7,102 nucleotides of DNA from Candidatus Latescibacterota bacterium (GTDB taxonomy: Bacteria; Latescibacterota; MVCY01): NCBI GenBank assembly GCA_030629295.1, contig DAOVPH010000083.1, forward strand, positions 1 to 7,102, in the 5' to 3' direction. A program made the position numbers and the translations under genes. The notes under the pieces are model-generated. The model was not told where the DNA came from and did not search any database. It saw only the letters and a program-made list of their open reading frames with translations. Positions 1-6,260 of the stretch are shown piece by piece (position 1 is the first letter of the stretch; the number at the start of each line of letters is the position of its first letter).

Positions 1-1
1 T

Positions 2-235
2 ACCGAGCACACCGCCAGATATTTCCGTAGATATCAGTGGTTTCCTGAACTGATGGACAGAAGAGTCCCTATGGCCTGGAAAGACAATCCCGCTACAATG
101 CTGGAGAACGCTCGAAAAAAGGCACTACACCTGATTAAAACTGCTCCCAATAAGTGGCCCTTAGACCAAACTCAGAAGACCGAGTTGGCAAAATTGCTCC
201 AGACAGCAGACAAAGAACTGGGAGAGGCCCAATAG
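2..235 (+). CDS. MttB-family corrinoid methyltransferase, C-terminal fragment (5' end outside window)
   Basis: The frame is open from the left edge to a TAG at 233-235 and gives the last 77 residues of a longer protein. The pattern EHTARYFRRYQWFPELMDRR, then a W a few residues on and an amphipathic Lys/Glu-rich helical tail, is what I recognise as the C-terminus of the trimethylamine/glycine-betaine:corrinoid methyltransferase (MttB/MtgB) family. Family members move a methyl group from a quaternary or tertiary amine to a corrinoid protein in the cytoplasm, feeding methanogenesis or the Wood-Ljungdahl pathway. An internal ATG at 53 would give a 60-residue ORF, but the matching residues lie upstream of it, so it is not the real start. 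The catalytic barrel, and the position where MttB proper carries pyrrolysine, are outside the window. Substrate and Pyl status therefore cannot be decided. Family assignment is fairly secure; substrate is unknown. Confidence 0.8.
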   Translation, partial: TEHTARYFRRYQWFPELMDRRVPMAWKDNPATMLENARKKALHLIKTAPNKWPLDQTQKTELAKLLQTADKELGEAQ

Positions 236-265
236 GCTGTCCAGGGTCTCCTCGCCCACCTGCAA

Positions 266-282
266 GGTCAACACAGTTGACC
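266..282. promoter_or_regulatory. Perfect 17-bp dyad (possible operator or small hairpin)
   Basis: GGTCAACACAGTTGACC is a perfect 7-bp inverted repeat around a 3-base centre, lying between the MttB-family stop and carB. No T-run follows, so it is not a standard intrinsic terminator. The size and symmetry would suit a dimeric repressor site or a short RNA hairpin. Function is inferred from shape only. Confidence 0.4.
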
Positions 283-296
283 ATTCATTGCCTAAA

Positions 297-316
297 TAGC
301 TCATTGTAAAGAGCTA
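297..316. repeat. Short inverted repeat (6-bp stem, 8-nt loop) upstream of carB
   Basis: TAGCTC at 297-302 pairs exactly with GAGCTA at 311-316 around the loop ATTGTAAA. It lies 14 bases downstream of the 266-282 dyad. There is no T-tract after it, so termination is unlikely. It may be a leader hairpin or chance. Confidence 0.25.
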
Positions 317-329
317 CTGAAGAGGAAGG

Positions 330-401
330 ATGGAAAGATTTTTTGGAGACAAGACTTCGCGTCGAGATTTCTTAAAGAAAATTCAGAGAAAGGAGAAATA
401 A
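330..401 (+). CDS. Possible 23-residue leader peptide or mini-ORF in front of carB
   Basis: An ATG at 330 opens 23 sense codons ending in TAA at 399-401, immediately followed by the GTG start of carB at 402. A purine-rich AGAGG at 321-325 sits 4 bases before the ATG and could serve as a weak ribosome binding site. The peptide is strongly basic, with Arg at residues 3, 11, 12 and 20 and several Lys. It contains TSRRDFLKK, which matches the twin-arginine signal core (S/T-R-R-x-F-L-K), but no hydrophobic segment follows, so it cannot be a working Tat signal as it stands. The Shine-Dalgarno of carB lies inside its last codons, so translation of the peptide would affect carB initiation. It could be a translational-coupling or Arg-sensing leader, a remnant of a Tat-exported protein gene, or chance. 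Confidence 0.25.
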   Translation: MERFFGDKTSRRDFLKKIQRKEK

Positions 402-3400
402 GTGCCTAAGAGAATTGAGATAAAGAAGATAATGGTTATTGGCTCTGGCCCTATTATTATTGGTCAGGCATGTGAGTTCGACTATTCAGGAACCCAGGCT
501 TGTAAAGCTCTCAAAGAGGAGGATTACGAAGTGATCTTAGTGAATTCCAATCCGGCAACCATTATGACTGACCCTCAAATGGCTGACAGGACTTACATTG
601 AACCGCTTACCGTTGAGAATATGGAGAAAATAATTATCAAGGAAAGACCCGATGCCCTACTGCCCAACCTTGGTGGCCAGACCGGGCTTAATCTTTCATC
701 TGAACTTAGCAAAAAGGGGATATTGGATAAATATAATGTGGAGTTGATTGGTGTAAAGCAAGACGCTATAGAAAGAGGTGAAGACAGAATTACCTTTAAA
801 GAAACAATGGCTAAGCTTAATATCCCTGTACCTAAAAGTTCGCCTGCATATTCTGTTGAGGAGGCAGCAAGAATCGCTCAAGAGCTTAAATATCCTGTGG
901 TTCTAAGGCCGGCATATACTATGGGAGGAACAGGCGGAGGCATAGCCTATAACGTAGAAGAGTTAAGAACAATCGTCGCCAGGGGGTTATCGGTAAGTCT
1001 TATTAGTCAGGTACTTGTTGAGAAGTCGGTTTTAGGTTGGGAGGAGCACGAACTCGAAGTGGTCAGAGACGCAAAAGCCAACAAAATTACAGTTTGTTTT
1101 ATTGAAAATGTCGACCCAATGGGTGTACATACGGGGGACAGCTTTTGTGTTGCACCAATGCTTACTGTTTCAAAAGAACTGCAGAAGAAATACGAGGATA
1201 TGTCCTACAAGATCGTCGACGCCATCGGCGTATTAGGTGGCTGTAACTTACAATTTGCCTATAATCCCCAAGATGGCAGAATCGTGGTTATTGAAATCAA
1301 CCCCCGCACTTCCCGTTCTTCGGCCTTGGCTTCAAAGGCAACAGGCTTTCCTATCGCTCTCATCTCTGCAAAACTGGCAGTGGGCATAACCCTTGATGAG
1401 ATACCCTACTGGAGAGAAGGGACACTGGATAAATATACACCCAGCGGAGATTATGTGGTGGTAAAATTCCCCCGTTGGGCATTTGAAAAGTTCCCCCAGG
1501 CTGAAGATAAGCTTGGCACTCAGATGCAAGCTGTGGGCGAGGTTATGAGCATAGGCAAAGATTTCAAGGAGGCATTTCAAAAAGCCATACGTTCACTGGA
1601 GATTAAGAGATATGGTCTGGGAGGGGCAAAAGATTTCGCAATGCTCTCCCTCTCTGAAATCAAGGTAAAGTTAGTTAACCCCACCAGCGAGCGCATTTTC
1701 TTAATCTATGAAGCATTGCGCAAAGGTATGTCTGTTGAGGAACTCTATCAGACGACCAAAATCAATAGATGGTTCATCAGCCAGATGCAAGAGTTGGTGA
1801 AATTTGAGGAAGAGATAAAGAAATCAAGGGACAGAGTCTTGCCAGAAAATATGCTAACAAAGGCAAAGCAAAACGGTCTTTCAGATGGATACCTTGCCCA
1901 GCTTTTGGGCAAAACAGAAAAAGAAATCCGCACCCAGCGTCTTAACGGAGGAAAGATAGCAACATATGAAGCGGTGCCTGTGAGTGGCGCTGATGGGGCC
2001 TATTATTTTTCAACCTATAATCCTGACCCCGTTGGAGAAAAATGCTCCGATGAGGCAAATATACCGTCTAAACGTAAGATAATGATCTTAGGTGGTGGCC
2101 CTAATCGCATCGGCCAAGGCATAGAGTTTGACTATACCTGCGTCCATGCTGCCTTTACATTACGTGAAGAAGGAATTGACTCGGTAATGGTCAACTGCAA
2201 CCCGGAAACAGTCTCCACCGATTATGATACCTCCAGCAGACTCTACTTTGAACCTCTGACAGTAGAAGATGTATTGAGTATTTATGAAAAAGAGAAGCCC
2301 GAGGGAGTGATCGCGCAGTTTGGAGGGCAGACCCCTTTGAACATAGCAAAAGAGCTTTACGATGCCGGGGTGCAGATTTTGGGCACAAGTCCTGAGAGTA
2401 TTCATCTGGCTGAAGATAGGCAGAAGTTTAAACAGATAATACAACAGCTTGATATTCCCCAGCCTGAAAGTGGAGTTGCCCGTTCCGTAGAAGAGGCGCT
2501 GGCTGTGGTTGAGAAAATAGGATACCCTTTGATGGTGCGGCCTTCTTTTGTCCTGGGTGGAAGGGGTATGCAAGTCGTACATAACAAGAAGATGTTTTTA
2601 GATTATGTAAAAACCGCAATAGAAGTAAGCCCAGAATATCCAATGTTAATTGATAAATTTTTAGAGCAGGCTATTGAAGTTGAGGTTGATGCTGTTGCTG
2701 ATGGTGAGGATGTTTATATTCCTACAGTAATGGAACATATAGAGTTGGCGGGAATTCATTCAGGGGATAGCGCTTGTGTAATTCCGGCCCGCAATATTTC
2801 CAAGGAAAACCTTGCTGTGATAGAGGATCACACAAAAGAGATTGCTAAGGCACTCAAAGTTATTGGTCTTATGAATATTCAATATGCCATAGCAGGAGGA
2901 AAAGTTTATATATTAGAGGCCAATCCTCGTGCTTCGCGAACTGTCCCGGTAGTAAGTAAGGTTATGGGCATATCAATGGCAAAAATAGCAACGCAGGTCA
3001 TGTTAGGAAAAAAACTGAACGCCATAATCCCCGCAAAAAAGAAAGACCTTTCCCATGTCGGCGTCAAAGAAGCTGTGTTCCCTTTTAATATGTTTCCCGC
3101 TGTTGATCCTATTCTAGGGCCTGAAATGAGAGCAACAGGAGAGGTAATGGGCATTGCTTCTTCATTTGGTCTGGCGTTTTACAAAGCCCAAGAAGCAGCC
3201 GGCATGAAATTACCTCTTGAAGGGACAGTTTTGATATCAGTTGCGGATGAAGACAAGGGAGAAATTGTAGAAGTGGCGAACAGACTCAGCAAGCTAAGCT
3301 TCAAAGTACTTGCAACAAAGGGGACTAAGGGTTTTTTGGTGAAGACAGGAATAAAATGTGAGTTGGCATTGAAGTTGTATGAAGGTCGTCCTAACATAAT

Positions 3401-3626
3401 TGACGATATTCTCAACAAGCGGATACAGATGATAATCAATACCCCTGTAGGCAGAGAGAGTAAATATGACGATAGCTATATCAGAAGAGCCGCTATCCAG
3501 CACAGAATTCCCTATATTACTACAATTGCTGCAGCTAAGGCAACTGTAGAGGGAATGGAGACAGCCAAATGTGGGGGCATAGAGATAAGATCTATTCAGG
3601 AATATCATACCCGTTCCATTAGATAG
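402..3626 (+). CDS. carB: Carbamoyl-phosphate synthase, large (synthetase) subunit
   Basis: CarB takes ammonia from the CarA glutaminase, bicarbonate and two ATP to make carbamoyl phosphate for arginine and pyrimidine synthesis in the cytoplasm. The 1074-residue length matches the usual size (E. coli 1073). The GTG start is supported by AAGGAG at 390-395, six bases upstream, and by the family-typical MPKRxxIKKI opening. Domains: carboxyphosphate ATP-grasp half about 1-400, oligomerisation domain about 400-553, carbamoyl-phosphate ATP-grasp half about 554-935, MGS-like allosteric domain about 936-1074. The duplicated halves show GSGPIIIGQACEFDYSGTQA (14-33) and GGGPNRIGQGIEFDYT (564-579). Metal/ATP ligands appear as Q284/E298/N300 and Q827/E839/N841. 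Ornithine-site residues E781, D789 and E890, and UMP-site residues K952, T972, T975, K991 and N1013, look retained by alignment from memory with E. coli. P1015 may replace the E. coli T1017. No carA is adjacent. The gene appears intact. Confidence 0.98.
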   Translation: MPKRIEIKKIMVIGSGPIIIGQACEFDYSGTQACKALKEEDYEVILVNSNPATIMTDPQMADRTYIEPLTVENMEKIIIKERPDALLPNLGGQTGLNLSSELSKKGILDKYNVELIGVKQDAIERGEDRITFKETMAKLNIPVPKSSPAYSVEEAARIAQELKYPVVLRPAYTMGGTGGGIAYNVEELRTIVARGLSVSLISQVLVEKSVLGWEEHELEVVRDAKANKITVCFIENVDPMGVHTGDSFCVAPMLTVSKELQKKYEDMSYKIVDAIGVLGGCNLQFAYNPQDGRIVVIEINPRTSRSSALASKATGFPIALISAKLAVGITLDEIPYWREGTLDKYTPSGDYVVVKFPRWAFEKFPQAEDKLGTQMQAVGEVMSIGKDFKEAFQKAIRSLEIKRYGLGGAKDFAMLSLSEIKVKLVNPTSERIFLIYEALRKGMSVEELYQTTKINRWFISQMQELVKFEEEIKKSRDRVLPENMLTKAKQNGLSDGYLAQLLGKTEKEIRTQRLNGGKIATYEAVPVSGADGAYYFSTYNPDPVGEKCSDEANIPSKRKIMILGGGPNRIGQGIEFDYTCVHAAFTLREEGIDSVMVNCNPETVSTDYDTSSRLYFEPLTVEDVLSIYEKEKPEGVIAQFGGQTPLNIAKELYDAGVQILGTSPESIHLAEDRQKFKQIIQQLDIPQPESGVARSVEEALAVVEKIGYPLMVRPSFVLGGRGMQVVHNKKMFLDYVKTAIEVSPEYPMLIDKFLEQAIEVEVDAVADGEDVYIPTVMEHIELAGIHSGDSACVIPARNISKENLAVIEDHTKEIAKALKVIGLMNIQYAIAGGKVYILEANPRASRTVPVVSKVMGISMAKIATQVMLGKKLNAIIPAKKKDLSHVGVKEAVFPFNMFPAVDPILGPEMRATGEVMGIASSFGLAFYKAQEAAGMKLPLEGTVLISVADEDKGEIVEVANRLSKLSFKVLATKGTKGFLVKTGIKCELALKLYEGRPNIIDDILNKRIQMIINTPVGRESKYDDSYIRRAAIQHRIPYITTIAAAKATVEGMETAKCGGIEIRSIQEYHTRSIR

Positions 3627-3627
3627 G

Positions 3628-3780
3628 GTCTGTCCGGAAACTCAGTTTTGAGGGAAATGTCATTGCGAGGAGTGAGGAACGAACGACGAAGCAATCTTTG
3701 TATTTTCAAGAGATTGCTTCGCTCCTTGCAGTCGCTCGCAATGACACTAGAAGACGAAGATGGGTACTTCCCGGACAGAC
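3628..3780. repeat. Nested inverted-repeat element (MITE/REP-like) after carB
   Basis: Three levels of symmetry are visible. The outer arms GTCTGTCCGG (3628-3637) and CCGGACAGAC (3771-3780) are perfect complements. The middle arms TGTCATTGCGAG (3658-3669) and CTCGCAATGACA (3735-3746) are also perfect. The inner stem CGAAGCAATCT (3687-3697) pairs with AGATTGCTTCG (3711-3721) around a 13-base loop, and the stretches between middle and inner arms pair imperfectly. TGTCATTGCGAG...GAAGCAATC is a type of intergenic palindrome I recall from many environmental bacterial genomes. There is no transposase, so it would be non-autonomous. AGATAG flanks it on both sides (3621-3626, 3784-3789). It could act as a transcript-end structure for carB, but no T-run follows the inner stem. 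Confidence 0.8.
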
Positions 3781-3816
3781 ACTAGATAGTGGCTGTCCGC
3801 CAGTATGAGAATCTCG

Positions 3817-3845
3817 TTGACATTTATCATACCTTGATGTATATT
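3817..3845 (+). promoter_or_regulatory. Sigma-70-type promoter for the peptidase-efp-accBC operon
   Basis: TTGACA (3817-3822) is a perfect -35 box. Exactly 17 bases later is TATATT (3840-3845), one mismatch from the -10 consensus. Transcription would start near 3851-3853, leaving an untranslated leader of about 135 nt before the peptidase ATG. It lies just downstream of the inverted-repeat element, consistent with a new transcription unit after carB. Inferred from sequence only. Confidence 0.6.
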
Positions 3846-3988
3846 AACCCCTCAGGATCAGGTCTATTTGGACTTGCCCTATTGGACTTCTACCCCTTTC
3901 TTTTTGTACCTCTGAGAGACTAAGGAAGCCCCAAGAGATTGCTCGCAAGTTCAACTCGAGGATCAACTGGCAGCACAAGAGCAGGCTG
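3846..3988 (+). other. Non-coding leader between the promoter and the M24 peptidase gene
   Basis: The +1 frame is open upstream of 3989 but has no plausible start, and the conserved peptidase opening begins right at 3989. The region holds a short direct repeat, CTATTTGGACTT (3864-3875) and CTATTGGACTT (3879-3889), then a pyrimidine-rich stretch (3889-3905). CAAGAGATTGCT at 3932-3943 is identical to part of the inverted-repeat element (3707-3718). I recognise no known riboswitch, T-box or terminator. Together with 3627-3816 this is a 362-base stretch without a gene. Confidence 0.45.
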
Positions 3989-5065
3989 ATGAACAACAGA
4001 ATTGAAAAACTCCGAGCAAGGTTGACGGAAGAACAGACAGACAGCTTCCTGGTCTCCTCTTCGATAAATATCCGCTACCTCACTGGCTTTTCCAGTTCCA
4101 ATGCCCTCCTTCTGATCGGGCGGGAAGGAGAGTTTCTGATCACTGACTTCCGCTACGAAGAAGAGGCCCGAGCGAAGGCATCCGGCTGTAAGGTTAGAAT
4201 CGCTCAGAACCAACTCTGGGAAGAACTGTCTGCGCTCCCCCCAAAAGTATTCGGGGAGAAGATGGACTTTGAAAGCCAATATCTCCCCTTTGAGCAATAT
4301 CTGAAATTTAAAGAAGCTCTCCCCCTCTCTGTATCCTTAATACCCAAAAGTGGTTTAATAGAGAGTTTCTCTGTAATTAAAGATAAGAGCGAAATTGAGA
4401 AAATCCGCCGGGCGGTGAAGATCACCGATGGGGTGTTTGAACAGATACTGCCTCTGTTAAAACCAGGGATCAGCGAGCTGGAGCTGGCGGCTGAGATTGA
4501 TTACCGGATTAGGAAGTCAGGGGGAGAGAAGGCCGCTTTTGACACGATTGTGGCCTCGGGAGAAAGGTCGTCTATGCCGCATGCCACCCCCACCGGACGT
4601 AAGCTCCAGAACGGAGAGCTGGTGTTGATGGACTTCGGCGCTGTCTTTGAGGACTATGCCTCCGATTTCACCCGCACCGTAGTGCTCGGAGAAACTACCC
4701 AGGAACAAAAACAAAGGTACGATCTGGTGCGCCAGGCTCAGAGAGAAGCAATAACAACGGTTAAAGCCGGAATGCACTCCGTGGAGCTGGACAAAACGGC
4801 ACGGCAGATCATCGAAAACGCAGGTTACGGGTCAAATTTTCGCCACTCCTTGGGCCACGGTGTAGGGCTACAGGTACACGAAGTACCCCGTATCTCCTGG
4901 AAAAACGGCTGCATCTTGAGGCCGGGCATGGTGATTACTGTGGAACCAGGCATCTACCTCCCTGGCTGGGGAGGCATCAGAATAGAAAATATGATACTGG
5001 TTAAAGAAGATGGCTGTGAAGAGCTAACCAAGACGACAACAGAACTCATTTCCTTACACCTATAG
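3989..5065 (+). CDS. M24B-family Xaa-Pro aminopeptidase/dipeptidase (YqhT/PepQ-like)
   Basis: This is a cytoplasmic two-metal peptidase expected to cleave peptides at Xaa-Pro bonds. The 358-residue length is usual for the short bacterial form. Residues about 3-125 form the creatinase N-terminal domain, with SSINIRYLTGFSSSNALLL near 24-42. Residues about 133-355 form the pita-bread catalytic domain. Metal ligands are visible as D215 (LMDFGA), D226 (SDFTRT), H290 (HSLGHGVG), E319 (VEPGIY) and E333 (RIENM). H198 in PHATP and H297 in VHEVP are the usual active-site histidines. No signal peptide or membrane segment is seen. The ATG at 3989 has only a weak upstream site (AGCAGG, 3980-3985) but fits the family N-terminus. 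efp starts 19 bases after the TAG. The pairing of a proline peptidase with EF-P is common. Whether it acts as dipeptidase (PepQ) or aminopeptidase P cannot be told from sequence. Confidence 0.93.
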   Translation: MNNRIEKLRARLTEEQTDSFLVSSSINIRYLTGFSSSNALLLIGREGEFLITDFRYEEEARAKASGCKVRIAQNQLWEELSALPPKVFGEKMDFESQYLPFEQYLKFKEALPLSVSLIPKSGLIESFSVIKDKSEIEKIRRAVKITDGVFEQILPLLKPGISELELAAEIDYRIRKSGGEKAAFDTIVASGERSSMPHATPTGRKLQNGELVLMDFGAVFEDYASDFTRTVVLGETTQEQKQRYDLVRQAQREAITTVKAGMHSVELDKTARQIIENAGYGSNFRHSLGHGVGLQVHEVPRISWKNGCILRPGMVITVEPGIYLPGWGGIRIENMILVKEDGCEELTKTTTELISLHL

Positions 5066-5084
5066 TACCTCTGGAGGCAATTAG

Positions 5085-5648
5085 ATGGCTACAACTGCAG
5101 ACTTCAGAAATGGAATGACTATTCAACTTGAGGGACAACTGTTCAGTATCGTAGAATTCCAACATGTCAAACCTGGTAAGGGGGGCGCATTTGTCCGCAC
5201 CAAGCTAAAGAATGTTAAGACAAAGGCGGTCCTTGACAGAACCTTCCGGGCAGGAGAAAAGGTGGAGGAAATACGGTTAGAGAGAAGGCAGATGCAATAT
5301 CTTTACCACACAGGCGACATTTATTATTTTATGGATACTGAAACCTACGATCAACTTCCCATACCTGCAGAGGAAGTCGGCAAAGCTCGCAACCTTCTGA
5401 AGGAGGGTGAGACAGTAACAGTCATCACTTGGAAAAACAGGCCCTTGGGGATAGAACTCCCCATCTTTGTGAACCTAAAGGTAGTTGAGACTGCACCGGG
5501 GGTCAAGGGCGACACGGCCTCAGGTGGATCAAAACCGGCGACATTAGAGACCGGAGCGCTAATTCAGGTACCTCTCTTCATCAAAACCGGTGACACAGTG
5601 AAGATTGACACCCGAACAGCAAGTTATATCGAAAGGACAGCAGAGTGA
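5085..5648 (+). CDS. efp: Translation elongation factor P
   Basis: EF-P binds between the P and E sites of stalled ribosomes and promotes peptide bond formation at consecutive prolines. The 187 residues match the normal length. Domains in order are KOW-like domain I (about 1-64), OB domain II (about 65-127) and C-terminal OB domain III (about 128-186). The tip loop reads KPGKGGAFVRTKLKN (29-43), placing the functional lysine at K32. This resembles the Bacillus-type loop, where that Lys carries a 5-aminopentanol group, though the modification here is unknown and no EpmA/EpmB gene is in the window. The C-terminal signature KGDTASGGSKPATLETGA (141-158) is intact. GGAGG at 5073-5077 lies seven bases before the ATG. 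It is co-oriented with the peptidase and overlaps accB by four bases. Confidence 0.98.
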   Translation: MATTADFRNGMTIQLEGQLFSIVEFQHVKPGKGGAFVRTKLKNVKTKAVLDRTFRAGEKVEEIRLERRQMQYLYHTGDIYYFMDTETYDQLPIPAEEVGKARNLLKEGETVTVITWKNRPLGIELPIFVNLKVVETAPGVKGDTASGGSKPATLETGALIQVPLFIKTGDTVKIDTRTASYIERTAE

Positions 5649-6106
5649 AAGAGTCCGAGATCAGAAAACTGATAAAGCTGGTGGAGGAAAGCGACATCAG
5701 TGAGTTGGAGGTCTCTCGGTGGGGCAAAAAGGTAAAAATCTGCAAGTATCCCTCTGCTGTGAGTTCCTCCGTTTTTTCTCAAAAATCCGAGGAAGAGGGT
5801 CAAACCATCATCTTACCTCCTAAACGAGAGCAAGGAAAGGAGCAATCTGAAACTCCCCAAGAGCAGCTTCATCAGATTAAATCTCCTATGGTGGGGACTT
5901 TCTACCGGTCCCCTACTCCCGATGCCGAAACCTATATCAAAAAAGGCGAACGGGTTGCTGTAGGACAGGTAGTGTGCATCATCGAGGCGATGAAGATTAT
6001 GAACGAGATCGAATCCGACATACAGGGCACAATAATGGATATCCCAGTGGATAATGTCGTTCCCGTAGAATACGGCCAAACATTGTTCTTGGTAAAACCT
6101 GATTGA
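5645..6106 (+). CDS. accB: Biotin carboxyl carrier protein of acetyl-CoA carboxylase
   Basis: AccB carries biotin between biotin carboxylase (AccC) and the carboxyltransferase (AccAD) in malonyl-CoA synthesis. The 153 residues fit the family. Residues 1-35 form the N-terminal segment, which opens ESEIRKLIKLVEESDISELE. Residues about 36-76 are a Ser/Glu/Gln-rich linker, and about 77-152 the biotinyl domain. The biotin site is EAMKIMNE (114-121), with K117 the expected biotinylated lysine. SPTPDAETY (89-97) is the thumb segment typical of acetyl-CoA carboxylase BCCP rather than other biotinyl proteins. The GTG start overlaps the efp TGA as GTGA, with AAAGGA at 5632-5637 seven bases upstream, so translational coupling to efp is likely. 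Confidence 0.97.
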   Translation: MKESEIRKLIKLVEESDISELEVSRWGKKVKICKYPSAVSSSVFSQKSEEEGQTIILPPKREQGKEQSETPQEQLHQIKSPMVGTFYRSPTPDAETYIKKGERVAVGQVVCIIEAMKIMNEIESDIQGTIMDIPVDNVVPVEYGQTLFLVKPD

Positions 6107-6107
6107 A

Positions 6108-6252
6108 TCGTAAAAAGTCTCCACCATTGATTTTCAACGCAAAGTCGCAAAGACGCAAAGAAAGAAGATACTTTCAAATAATCAAATAATTATGTCTCTT
6201 ATTTTTTCTCTGCGCCTTTGCGTCTCTGCGTTAGATTTTAGACTTTTTACGA
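6108..6252. repeat. Inverted-repeat element between accB and accC
   Basis: The outer arms TCGTAAAAAGTCT (6108-6120) and AGACTTTTTACGA (6240-6252) are perfect 13-bp complements. Inside them, 6135-6161 and 6207-6233 pair at 22 of 27 positions. The left inner arm contains three CGCAAAG units spaced every 8 bases (6138, 6146, 6154). The right arm holds the complementary GCGCCTTTGCGTCTCTGCG. The central loop is A/T-rich, with TCAAATAA in tandem (6174-6181, 6182-6189). AACGCAAAG...CGCAAAG palindromes are intergenic repeats I recall from many unrelated bacterial genomes. It fills nearly the whole 154-base gap and its right arm touches the accC ribosome binding site (AAAGGA, 6252-6257). In RNA it could fold into a long hairpin and tune accC expression. 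No transposase is present. Confidence 0.8.
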
Positions 6253-6260
6253 AAGGATCC

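Noticed and set aside
2160..2582. 140-codon open frame on the minus strand inside carB
   Set aside because: It lies entirely within the strongly conserved second ATP-grasp half of carB and its translation shows no domain-like pattern; other antisense frames over carB (for example 3294-3608) fail likewise.
3687..3721. Inner stem of the nested element as an intrinsic terminator for carB
   Set aside because: No T-run follows the stem on the + strand; any role in ending transcription would need experimental support.
3902..3988. Upstream extension of the peptidase frame
   Set aside because: The frame is open but has no credible start codon with a ribosome binding site, and the family N-terminus aligns from 3989.
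3920..4297. 125-codon minus-strand frame over the promoter-peptidase junction
   Set aside because: It covers the conserved N-terminal domain of the peptidase on the other strand and has no recognisable motif.
6138..6160. Three CGCAAAG units at 8-base spacing, considered as a CRISPR or iteron array
   Set aside because: Units are too short, with single-base spacers, and they belong to one arm of an inverted repeat.
5813..6177. Minus-strand frames over the biotinyl domain and the accB-accC gap
   Set aside because: These are shadows of accB and of the palindromic repeat; the translations look random in composition.
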